Shown here: one piece after another, positions 11,290 through 22,119 of the stretch
Layout of the letters: each line of letters begins with the position of its first letter
Position numbering within the stretch: position 1 is the first letter of the stretch
From: Glandiceps talaboti
Lineage: Eukaryota > Hemichordata > Enteropneusta > Spengelidae
Direction: 5' to 3'
Length of the DNA: 64,000 nt
Assembly: GCF_964340395.1 (NCBI RefSeq)
Contig: NC_135569.1
Location: 12,877,019-12,941,018, forward strand
Notes under the pieces: model-generated
Database searches by the model: none
The model's input: the letters and a program-made list of their open reading frames with translations, nothing else
Told to the model about the DNA's origin: nothing
Position numbers and translations under genes: made by a program

Positions 11290-11700
11290 GGTTCACAATC
11301 AGGCTGCGACTCTAGCCATAACAAACACCGAGAAATAGCATAGCTGCCGCTTCGCCATGCGATGATACCGGTTCACACGGGACATCGTTTTCTTTATCTT
11401 CAATTTCACTATCAATTTCAGTGTCAATCTTAGCATCGTGTAATATCTCTTCATCATCAAAAGTTTGGTATCCGGGGTCTGCTTAATTCGTAGTATAAGC
11501 CAGTCTGAAATTTCCTGTCTGTCAGTGGGAGCAATCTGGTCAATCACACCAGCATGATTTCGTTGTCGACGTCATCTGATACCGTTTCACCACTAGTTGT
11601 TACGATCGGTTCTGTAACTGCTTCATCAGGGATGTTCAACTTGAGTTTGTGTCATGCATTACGGAGAGTGTCTGCTGTCAATGCATTCCAGGATTCCGAA
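11290..11700 (-). mobile_element. Tigger/pogo-like DNA transposon relic (transposase C-terminus)
   Basis: Minus-strand translation across shifting frames gives WNALTADTLRNA, then IDQIAPTDRQEISDWL, then GYQTFDDEEILHDAKID before a stop. This order (a W-x-x-(V/L)T-x-x-TLRNAW-like end of the DDE core, then an acidic tail with G-Y-x-x-x-x-DEEI) resembles Tigger/Jerky-type transposases. Several frame breaks and stops show it is dead. No terminal inverted repeats were found. The assignment is by motif only. Confidence 0.5.
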
Positions 11701-12000
11701 GCTGAAAAAGTTTTACACCTTTGAAAATCTTTATTGGAAAAAGAAACGAAACTCCTTTCACTTCTGACCGACAATCATCTTTTCGGTATCACAATCAATG
11801 GTCAACAATGCCGCAACAGATATAGAGCTAAATTTCTTGCAGAAATCCTTACGGAAGTCATTCAGTTTAAATCTGGTTCTGTCTTGACACAGGAATAAAG
11901 GTCAACTTGATGCCATCGTATCGTACTTGTAATCACTGGCATGTACTGGTGCAGTGAAGAAACACATGACAAAATCGACTGAAGGTAATGTATATCACTT

Positions 12001-12122
12001 GGGTTAAAGGTCAACTAAGAGTACCTCTATCCATAAAAGGTCAGTCAAGGGTATCCTTGATCTTTAAAGTATGTGATATCTTTTATTTAACTATGCGCAT
12101 GTGTCGGAGACATCAGAGGTCA
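12001..12122 (+). promoter_or_regulatory. Cluster of AGGTCA half-sites upstream of copy B
   Basis: AGGTCA occurs at 12008-12013, 12038-12043 and 12117-12122; the first two are in AAAGGTCA context, the extended half-site bound by monomeric nuclear receptors. The cluster is repeated upstream of C and D and in inverted form near 9500. It lies about 2 kb from the start codon, so a regulatory role is only a possibility. Confidence 0.25.
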
Positions 12123-12839
12123 TTTCAACCAAGAATATTCTCGTAAATATCATAAATGTCAGTAATATCATCGCTTACATAAACAGATCTTGTATATATC
12201 TATCAACACGATCATATATCCCTTGTATCAGTATGAGTTACAACCCACTTCCTTTACTCTGAGCTTTTAACACTACTTATCCTGTGAAATAAAATATTCT
12301 GATTTTAGCCACAACTGGAGTGACTCCTCTCTCTCTCTATCCACTGTTCCCCACACTCTGCCTCACAACAACCTGCCCTTCTAATGTGCCTAGCCACATT
12401 TTAGTGTCCAGACCTGAATGAATCATTGTTTAAAATGGATGTTCATCCCAAATGAGCCCCGTGGTTGGGCGGATTTGGAAAAGATTAATCGGACTGACTA
12501 ACACCACACTCAAAAAGGTGTTAGGCACATGCATATGCATGCACAGATGTATATTACGTGTAATCCGGAATAACAAGAAAGAGGCTGAAAGAAAAGCAAC
12601 AGCAAAAGTGATGGACCCAAGACTAGGGTAATATTTAACTATGAAATACCATTGTCATTCACCGTGAAGGAGGTGATATGGCAATGGGGCTCCATCCATA
12701 CATTCGTGCATGCATATGCATGTGCCCATCCTCTGTAATACACGTCATTTCCCAGACATGCAACATATTACTTTCAAACCTGACACAAAGGTAACAGATC
12801 ATATGCGACATATTCACACCAATTTATTTTTTGATATAT

Positions 12840-13570
12840 ATGAAATTTTGACTGAATGGCGGCCACATTTATAGTTAAAATCAGTATTTACTGTATAACT
12901 CCAAAATTAATACATAGAGACTCCATTCACATGTCTACCCCCATATTAGCAGATGCAAGCTATCTCTCGTTAGCTTGATCATAATCTTGACCATCAGGGT
13001 CAATTATCAAATTCAAGCCAATTCCTGCCTATCACAAACACATTGTAGTTTTTACACATTACCTATACACAAGCACGTGTATTTTAAATGAATGACAGCC
13101 ATATTTGTATAACTCAGAGATTTTAATACATAGACTCTATTCAAGTGTCTAACCCCATATATTCACATGCAAGCTTTCTTGCATAAGTGAGCATTGACCT
13201 TTACCTTGACCTACAAGGTAGAACATCAAATTAAGCTATTACTTTAATACATATTGCACACACTTTATAGCAATCATATGTGGCTAATGTCTTTTAGATC
13301 ATGTGCATAGATAATGCAGAATTAAATAAATATCCACATGCATTATTCTCTGTGCTTATATCTGTTTTCACTCAGTGGCAGTCATAATTGCAGTAAACAA
13401 TCACCATTTACCAATAACTCAAAAACATTAATACATAGAGACTACATTCAAATGTCAACCACCATATTGCCAGGTTTAAACTTCCTTTTGAGACATTTAC
13501 ATTTTGATTGACTCTGATCTTCAGGTTTATTCGAACTTCAGCAGTTTCCTGCATTATCAGACACCAATTT
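12840..13570 (+). repeat. Three divergent ~260-bp tandem repeats upstream of copy B
   Basis: Three successive blocks start near 12840, 13085 and 13365. Each carries, in order, (T)GAATG-x-C-(G)GCC-ATATTTGT or its equivalent, AACTC-x-AAA, TTAATACATAGA(GA)CT, ATTCA-x-x-TGTC, and CC-x-CCATAT. The units are clearly related but well diverged, hence older than the tandem P450 duplication, and the same three blocks recur upstream of C and D. No coding potential is seen. Confidence 0.65.
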
Positions 13571-14045
13571 CTTTTTTAAATTGATCTCATTCATGACTGT
13601 TATGTTAATTTTCATCTGGACGACCTCATGATTCCCAATATCAAGAAGTTTATAAACTCGTATGACCATATCCCCAAGTAACACGTAATTATCACAAATA
13701 CAGACAATTGTTATCAACTCAATATGTTAAATATCAGACTCAACTCACTGATCAGTCCAGGCCAAATTAATGTTCTCTAAATCTGGTTTTGTTTAACAAT
13801 GACTTAAAGTATACACAGCATACTTTCCATTTAAAAATATAGTGATATTGTTTGTATTCCTGATATCCAGGTAACTTTCGACCACCACATAATAATCAGA
13901 CATGAATAAGTTCAATGAACCAATATCGGATGCCAACTGAAGGTAAGTTATGAACCTGAAGGCAAGGTTCAGCTAAGAGCAGCCCGAACTGTCAACTATG
14001 TCATTAGAAACAATGACCTTTGGAATGTCCTCGTAGAATTGATTA

Positions 14046-14055
14046 TATGCGCATG
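14046..14055 (+). promoter_or_regulatory. ATGCGCATGT promoter-proximal motif, copy B
   Basis: The motif starts 72 bases upstream of the copy B ATG and is shared with A, C and D. A TATA-like TATACAAA lies near 14075, 35-45 bases upstream of the ATG, which would leave a very short 5' leader. Confidence 0.35.
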
Positions 14056-14117
14056 TGCATTTAGTAATGATGGATATACAAATCAAGCCAGAACGAGTAC
14101 GTTAGTGCAAAGGAATC

Positions 14118-17100
14118 ATGGCGTCTGTCGAATCCATTCCGTTGTTGAATAGTATACAGTTCATTCTGGTTTTCTTAGTGACATTTGTCACATTCGTGTG
14201 GATTTTTCGTCGCCCAAGCAATCTACCCCCTGGTCCAATTGGCCTGCCGATAATTGGATCTTTGTTTTCTGTGGGTAGACAACCGCACAAGACGTTTCTG
14301 AAATGGGGCCATGTTTATGGAGACGTGATGAGTGTTCGATTGGGGACAGAATTGGTGGTGGTGCTGAACAGTCACGAGGCCATTAAAGATGCTCTTGTCA
14401 AACAGGCTTCCAAATTTTCAGAAAGACCAACGAATTCGACTTTTGCACAACTATATAAACAGAAAGGTATGGATAACAACCACAATAAGATAACTTTGTC
14501 TTTTCCCTTCCAGTGTGTACCACTCTATATGTCTGTATATGTTTTTCACATCCTAACCTGGCACATCACTGTCTACTATAACAGTATACACCATTTTGTC
14601 ATTAGAATTGTATCTGATTTGCCGAGATAATTTAAGGAAATGATAATTAGACACATGACCTAATGCCACCAATTATGTCGTTGAATTCCTGGCTTAGTTA
14701 GACTTTTATTAACCCTACATATGTATATATGTCCCTGAGGTGTTTTTATATGCCAACCCTTTAGCGGTATTTCCACCCACCAGCTTTCAACGTATTCGTC
14801 ACTTTATTTCCCTTGAGTCGACAGTTCTCACTTGAAAGTGTAAATGAGCTACACCTTGTATGATAAAATAAAACATTTATATCGACGTTAGATTGCAAAT
14901 TAGTTAGAGTTGCATGTTGGGGTATAAATCTTCACAATAACGCATTCTTGTGTGAAATAATTAATGTAAACTCTCCTTTTGTTCTTCTCTTGTAGGTATC
15001 GTGGATGCACCATCACCTACTTGGCAAGTTCTCCGTAAATTCATGATAAGAAGTCTTCATGAATTTGGAATGGGAAAATCCATATCAGAAGAACGTATTC
15101 TCGATGAATGTGATTTTCTCGGTGGTACACTCAATAACCACCTAAACACGCCTGTTGATCTTTGTCACTTGTTCTCGAATGCCATCTCAAATGTAACATG
15201 TGCTATGTTGTTTGGCCGTAGATTTGATGATGATGATGATAGCTTCAAAGAACTGCTTAAACTGAACGACGCCGTGCTGAAAGATGTACTGTCATCGAAC
15301 TTATTAACATTCATCCCCATTCTCTGGAATTTCCCTTTACCGGTTAAACGCAGTCTTATCAAGAATTGGCATAAAGCTCGTGACTATTTTGATGAGAAAA
15401 TAGAGGAACGAAAAATGATTATCCAAAACCAAACCGATGGCGAGTGTATAATAGATTACTATCTTTTGAAAGCCAAAGAGATTCAAAAGAGATTGAAACA
15501 AGACCCAACCCTTTCTTGCCTCACTGATTTGGATCATATGCGTGTCACGTTGTATACGTTGTTCATCGGTGGAACTGATACATCTACAAATGTGTTATTG
15601 TGGACAATTCTCTATCTAGCAAAGTATCCAGAAATCCAGGAGAAGTGCATTCGGGACATCAAAAATGGAATTGGTATGGAAAAGGCACCGAGATATGTTG
15701 ATAAATATAAACTTCCATTCATTGAAGCTACTACCCTCGAAATTCTGCGGATTGCAACGATCGTGCCGATACCTGTGTCACACATGACTTCAGAATCTGT
15801 CACACTTCACGGCTACTCTATTCCAAAGAATACAACAGTTCTGCTTAATCTTTGGGGTGTGCATATGGATGCAACAAAGTGGGAAAATCCTGAGGTGTAT
15901 GATCCCGGACGCTTCCTTGATGAAAATGGTAGTATTGTGAAGGCGAAGGCGCATAATGTCATACCATTTGCTATCGGTAAGCATGTTGTAACGATTTTCT
16001 AATGTTAGCGAGTATGTTCATTTGTAAAGCTGGACATATTCAAAGTTCAAACATAACGTGTACAGCTTTGCACAGTGGCCCAGTAAATTGAAGTGATCTT
16101 TAAAACAAGCGACCTATCGGTCAGAATAGCTCCGCTGTTTTTTTTTTTAATTTATTTTTTTATTTTGGTGACATGTAGAAGTGGTTCAGGTCTTCAGCTC
16201 TTCACTATGCAGTTTTGTTTTAGCGATGCAATAAAGTGGTTAGTGGTTTCATATGATGTCTCACTATAAAACACATTTTACACAGAAGTTGGTAATGTAT
16301 TGTACTTTTATACCATAGTCACCATTTTATAACAAAAATCTACTGTTATGAAAAATTGCACAAAATCTCAGAAAAAAATGACTGGGAAATGCACACAAGA
16401 AAAAGAAAAAAAGAGGATTTTGAGGTTGGCTATAAATAATTCCAGTGTCTTACAGCTGTAACCCTGGAAAATTTTAATGATGAATGAAATAAACTAGGGA
16501 TCTAAAATAATTTTGAGGCAATTTGAATTTCAATTTTCTAACAAATTTACAAAGTCAACAACATTCAACTTGTACTAGTTGTGGTAGATATATATAGGGA
16601 AGAAATGTATTAATCGCCATCTTAGTTTCCGTACGGCGACAATCTCAAGTACCCGGAAGAGAGTCATTCCCAGCCATACGTTACAGTGGTAACACTTGTT
16701 CATGTTCGGTTACCTTTCACAAAGAAAACACAACGAAATGGTTGAAATGATCTTTTTTTTATTTCTTTTCATCACAACAACAAAATCTGCGTGATCAAAA
16801 GTGTTGTAAACTAAACCAGAAAGAATTATCGGACTGGCTAAACTTCCCGATGAACTGGAGTAAGGTCCTACTACTTCCAAGTAAGCCTCGATAGTACTAT
16901 AGTACGTGAGAAAATCGTCTCAAACTAGCGATATAACTTTCAAAATATAACTTGACATGTCTTCATTTGTTAGAGTTGTACAATTCAAGACGGGTTTTCA
17001 CTAGAAAACAACAATTCTGTGAATAATGACACTCTGAACGCAGCGATTTCTCGGACGATGTTACCACTGTAACGTATGGCTGACAACGACTTGCTTCCGG

Positions 17101-18955
17101 GTTAGTCCCTCGTGCATACGGGTGGATTGTCGGCTATTAATACACACATCGTCTGATATTTTAATTCACAGTGTTTCTTGTGACCGGCGCCTGTCAGCAG
17201 ACTCTGCCATTTTTTTCATCATTCCATTGTATTTAAACCTTGTACTTGACATTTCGCAATATTTATAATTCTCAACAAAATACCTCAACATGCCTCACTT
17301 CGCTCGTACTCAAAGCAGCCCCGCGCGTAGTCCTGCTTGCATACGGAGGAATTCGGGACTCGATTCTGACAATTGTCCCTCCCCTCCGGTGTTTAGAGTC
17401 AAGTCAGTAATACAGACTCGTGCACCCGAGGACTACCCCGCGCGGTATGATCACTGACACTGATGACATGATGAGAGAGAACCTTTTCGGATTTACATGT
17501 AAAACGGGGAAAGATACGCAAAACATAATGCAAAGTCTGAAGCCAAATTAAAGTTGTAATTATTTTAATTATTTTTACTTGCCAAATATTTGCATTTTGG
17601 AAAGGCAAGACACGTTCATGTCGTTTAACTTTACATGTGAACTGTCGGCCATAACTTCAACCGCATGCCTGGCATGCCCTTCCTTACGCAAGTTGTCTGA
17701 ATTCTGGTTCACTGTCATTCCAAATTGCACGACAATATAGAATTAACCACAAGTTACATGTTATCTGAAAACATCACACTTTTATAGTGGGTCTGAAGTG
17801 TGATTTTACTGAGTACCAAGAACGTCCTGTGTTGATACTCAAGATACTTGCTGTGGAAAATCGCTCGGTCGAATGAGGTCACCTTCAGCTTCTGGTCGAA
17901 TCAGGATAGAGTATGCAAATGAGGATGTTGCGGACTGGCTGATTATGTAGAAGGGTGCAGAATTGGATTTGAAGTTTACAACCCTGTTTCGAACAAACGC
18001 TTGTCATTTGGGCGCCCAATGCGTAGAATTATGACTTTAGCACATATTACATTGCTTGTTTGACGTCAATAGTGTCTTTTGAAAAGTGGCAGTGTACTTA
18101 AAGTCTCGTCGACTGATTTCCAATATGGCGTCGGTCATTATGCTCATTAACATATTCATTTTTTTTTCAAATTACAAAAAAAAAATCATAAAAAATAAAA
18201 ATGAGGATGTGCTGACTTGAAATTAACAAATCTGAGTAAGCTACCCCCTGCGCATCAACACGCCAGATATCAAAGCAATCTAATAAGAGGTTTTCAAGGA
18301 GTTGATGAAAATGACATTTTATGAAAAAAAATCATAAAAAAATGGCACAGATCAACTTGGCATGAACAAATCTGAATAGCCTCCCCCCAGGGAACATGCA
18401 CACCAAATACCTAAGAATACTGACTGTCACTTCCGGAGAAAATAATGAAAATATAAAAGTTTGACGGACACCTATGATTCCCTCTACTCTCTATACCTCA
18501 ATACCCACCTATACCTAAAGCTACGCTTTCAGCTTTCGCTGACAGCGGAGCTAAAAAAGTCATGAAAAAGTGTTGCTTGGGTCTATGTCTATGACTCAAT
18601 TGAAATAAAGATACAACATTTCATCACTTTGTGTGTTAAATCGTATCTACAATAAAAATTATTCAGTTTCTAATTCTATTTATAACAATATTAAAATTCG
18701 TTTTTATATAGCGCTTTTCCACTCTGTACTCAAAGCGCTTAACAATGTGCCCTATTTTTGTCATCCTCAGGTAATCGTGAGTGTGCAGGAATACAACTTG
18801 CTAAAGTTGAGATCTTCTTATTTCTGACGTCATTACTCCAACGATTCGAGTTTAAGCTACCAGAAGGGGATAACCCATCTACGGAAGGAACCCTTGGACT
18901 CGTTAATATGCCACAACCATTCAACGTGATTATCCAGAACCGTGACAAACCATAG
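14118..18955 (+). CDS. CYP2-like cytochrome P450, copy B (three exons)
   Basis: Apparently intact haem-thiolate monooxygenase of 504 residues, predicted to be ER-anchored and to use P450 reductase. Exons are 14118-14466, 14996-15976 and 18771-18955. Both introns are phase 1 with GT-AG ends. Landmarks: anchor residues 13-30, PPGP hinge 37-40, C-helix W126-x-x-x-R130, I-helix GGTDTS 308-313, ExxR 365-368, PGRF 420-423 (usually PERF), and haem loop FAIGNRECAG with Cys448, split by intron 2. The two intron positions match the classical CYP2 boundaries before the C-helix and inside the haem loop, but the other usual CYP2 introns are absent. Intron 2 (2.8 kb) holds a 2.4-kb insertion. Substrate cannot be deduced; expansion by tandem duplication is typical of detoxification P450s. 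Confidence 0.92.
16127..18553. mobile_element. 2.4-kb insertion with inverted ends in intron 2 of copy B
   Basis: The segment is bounded by TAGCTCCGCTGT (16127-16138) and its reverse complement ACAGCGGAGCTA (18542-18553). Copy C lacks it and reads straight through at TAAAA, which flanks both sides in B, so TAAAA is a likely 5-base target duplication or deletion microhomology. About 20 bases outside the left inverted end (from CAAGCG at 16106) are also absent from C. No long reading frame or transposase is seen; it appears non-autonomous. It contains the nested foldback at 16606-17144. Confidence 0.6.
16606..17144. mobile_element. Nested foldback/MITE element in the intron 2 insertion (copy B)
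   Basis: Left arm 16606-16694 and right arm 17059-17144 are imperfect inverted repeats of about 90 bases. They share TGTATTAATCGCC at the outer end and CATACGTTACAGTGGTAACA at the inner end. No coding potential is seen. The same element is in copy D at about 30004-30543, where the outer ends pair better (GGCGATTAATACA). Confidence 0.7.
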
Positions 18956-19081
18956 AATACCACTATGTGTGTTTGTAATTGTCAGTAGCATAGTATATCA
19001 ATCTTATTTTGTTACTATGACTAGACTTGTGCTTTACTGATTTATCCAATCGAATCCAATTATTCGCTGTTTAGTTAGGAA

Positions 19082-19098
19082 GTGTGTGTGTGTGTGTG
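19082..19098 (+). repeat. (GT)n in the 3' flank of copy B
   Basis: A short GT run about 130 bases after the copy B stop. The same site has a much longer run in copy C (about 24632-24692) and copy D (about 32484-32543), giving a simple length polymorphism between the paralogues. Confidence 0.9.
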
Positions 19099-22047
19099 GA
19101 TGACACCATAGTATTGCTGTAGCTAGTAATTCCAATGCATGATTTTAATTTGAACTGGTAAAAATGAATAGTTTTGAAATTAATTAATTAAGAGTGTTTT
19201 CTATACTTATATATAATAGACACAAGATCTAAATCTGTACTTTTATTTTTTACCTATAGCGTTAAGCAGTCTTATTCAATAATTTGTTTTTGTCCTTTGT
19301 TTATATTTGACATGAGACTGAAGATCATTGATCAATGATATGGCGGTATTTACAAGTAATGTAAAGACATCTTACTTATCCATTTGCTTACTCTAAAATG
19401 ATATTTTCATTTCAACAGTTAATGTGCATCAGAAATAGAAACTATAAGGACATAACATAGAATTTGTGTAATATCCTTATGAACGATATGAGAGATGGCG
19501 ACTTCTAATGCTATAACAATATTTCATTTTCATACAATAGCGTGTCTTTACAAAGCTTTGTTGACTTTATAGCCTCATATATAACACGTAGCTACTTAGA
19601 TACAATAAACCATTTGCATTAAATGTTAAAATGGAACTAGAGACCCAGTCAATAAACCTATCGTCATTTGGTTACAAAATGTCCGTACGTCTAAGTGCCA
19701 TCTATATGGTACTTGCTCCTTCAATACACAATACAACCTTAGTATGTACCTGTGCGTACAAAGACACGTATTGAGTAACTTAATATTATGCTTAAAACAT
19801 TTTCGTCTCAATTGCAATTGTCGTGTGTTACTACCATACCTTTGTCTACAGCCCTTTTTATGTCTTGACACAGGAATAAGGTCACCTTGAGGCCATCGTA
19901 TTGTACTAGTAATCAGTGGTACGTACTGTGCATTGAAGCAACACATGGCAAAATCGACTGAAGGTAATGTATATCACTTGGGTTAAAGGTCAATTAAGAG
20001 CACCTCTATCCGTAAAAGGTCAGTCAAGGGTATCCTTGATCTTTAAAGTATGTGATATCTTTTATTTAACTATGCGCATGTGTCGGAGACATCAGAGGTC
20101 ATTTCAACCAAGAATATTCTCGTGAATCTAATAAATGTCAGTAATATCATCGCTTACATAAATAGATGTTGTATATATCTATCAACACGATCATATATCC
20201 CATGTACCAATATCAGTTACAACCCACTTCTTTCACTCTGAGCTTTTAACACTACTTATCTTGTGAAATAAAGTATTCTGAATTTAGCCACAACTGGAGT
20301 GACTCCTCACTTTCTCTCTATCCACCGTTCCCCACACTCTGCCTCAGAACAACCTGCCCTTCTAATGTGCCTAGCCACATTTTAGTGCCGAGACCAGGTT
20401 GAAATCCCGCGAAATTGAAGACTACATGATTAATCATCGTGTAGAATGGATGTTCATCCCAAACGAACCCATGGTTGGCGGATTTGGGAAAGATTAATCG
20501 GACTGACTAAAACCACACTCAAAAAGCTATTAGGCACATGCATATGTATGCATAGATGTATATTACGTGTAATCCGGAATAACAAGATATAGACTGAAAG
20601 AAAAGCAACAGCAAAAGTGATGGAGCCAAGACTAGGGTAATATTTAACTATGAAATACCATTGTCATTCCCCATGAAGGAGGTGATATGGCAATGGGGCT
20701 CCATACATACATTCGTGCATGCATATGCATGTGCCCATCCGTCTGTAATACACGTCATATCCAAGACATGCAACATATTTCTTTCAAACCTGACACAGAG
20801 GTAACAGATCATATGCGACATATTCACACAATTTATTTTTTGATATATATGAAATTTTGACTGAATGGCGGCCATATTTGTAGTTAAAATCAGTATTTAC
20901 TGTATAACTCCAAAATTAATACATAGAGACTCCATTCACGTGTCTACCCCCATATTAGCAGATGCAAGCTATCTATCGTTAGCTTGATCATTAATCTTGA
21001 CCATCAGGGTCAATTATCAAATTCAAGCCAATTCCTGCCTATCACAAACACATTGTAGTTTTTACACATTACCTATACACAAGCACGTGTATTTTTACTG
21101 AATGACAGCCATATTTGTATAACTCAAAGATTTTAATACATAGACTCTATTCAAGTGTCTAACCCCATATATTCACATGCAAGCTTTCTTGCATGAGTGA
21201 CCTTTACCTTGTCTTACAAGGTAGAACATCAAATTAAGCTATTACTTTAATACATATTGCACACACTTTATAGCAATCATATGTGGCTAATGTCTTTTAG
21301 ATCATGTGCATAGATAATGCAGAATTAAATAAATATCCACATGCATTATTCTCTGTGTTTATATCTGTTTTCACTCAGTGGCAGTATAATTGCAGTAAAC
21401 AATCACCATTTACCAATAACTCAAAAACATTAATACATAGAGACTACATTCAAATGTCAACCACCATATTGCCAGGTTTAAACTTCCTTTTGAGACATTT
21501 AAATTTTGATTGACTCTGATCTTCAGGTTTAATCGAACTTCAGCAGTTTCCTGCATTATCAGACACCAATTTCTTTTTAAAATTGATCTCATTCATGACT
21601 GTTATGTTAATTTTCATCTGGACGACCTCATGATTCCCAATATCAAGAAGTTTATAAACTCGTATGACCATATCCCCAAGTAACACGTAATTATCACAAA
21701 TACAGACAATTGTTATCAACTCAATATGTTAAATATCAGACTCAACTCACTGATCAGTCCAGGCCAAATTAATGTTCTCTAAATCTGGTTTTGTTTAACA
21801 ATGACTTAAAGTATACACAGCATACTTTCCATTTAAAAATATAGTGATATTGTTTGTATTCCTGATATCCAGGTAGCTTTCGACCACCACATAATAATCA
21901 GACATGAATAAGTTCAATGAACCAATATCGGATGCCAACTGAAGGTAAGTTATGAACCTGAAGGCAAGGTTCAGCTAAGAGCAGCCCGAACTGTCAACCA
22001 TGTCATTAGAAACAATGACCTTTGGAATGTCCTCGTAGAATTGATTA

Positions 22048-22057
22048 TATGCGCATG
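22048..22057 (+). promoter_or_regulatory. ATGCGCATGT promoter-proximal motif, copy C
   Basis: The same ten-base motif at the same distance (72 bases) from the copy C start codon as in B and D. Confidence 0.35.
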
Positions 22058-22119
22058 TGCATTTAGTAATGATGGATATACAAATCAAGCCAGAACGAGT
22101 ACGTTAGTGCAAAGGAATC

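Larger units (their letters stand above)
11882..19860 (+). repeat. P450 tandem unit 1 (carries copy B)
   Basis: First of three near-identical direct repeats. Each begins around TCTTGACACAGGAAT and contains about 2.2 kb of upstream DNA, the three-exon P450 and about 0.9 kb of 3' flank. Start-codon spacing is 8002 bases from B to C and 5411 from C to D. The difference is due mainly to a 2.4-kb insertion in intron 2 of B and D. B differs from C and D at several shared sites (for example Q14 in B, E14 in C and D), so C and D are sister copies. Confidence 0.9.

Noticed and set aside
11299-11547. 82-codon minus-strand frame
   Set aside because: Part of it is in frame with the Tigger-like relic but the rest is the wrong frame; treated as a relic and not as a gene.
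14467-14630. Frame continuing 53 codons past the exon 1 donor in P450 copies B, C and D, ending at one shared stop
   Set aside because: It could be an intron-retention isoform, but the units are so recent that identity here is expected without selection, and copy A differs.
15165-15984. Minus-strand frames inside P450 exon 2, repeated in C and D
   Set aside because: Antisense shadows of a conserved coding exon, preserved only because the copies are nearly identical.
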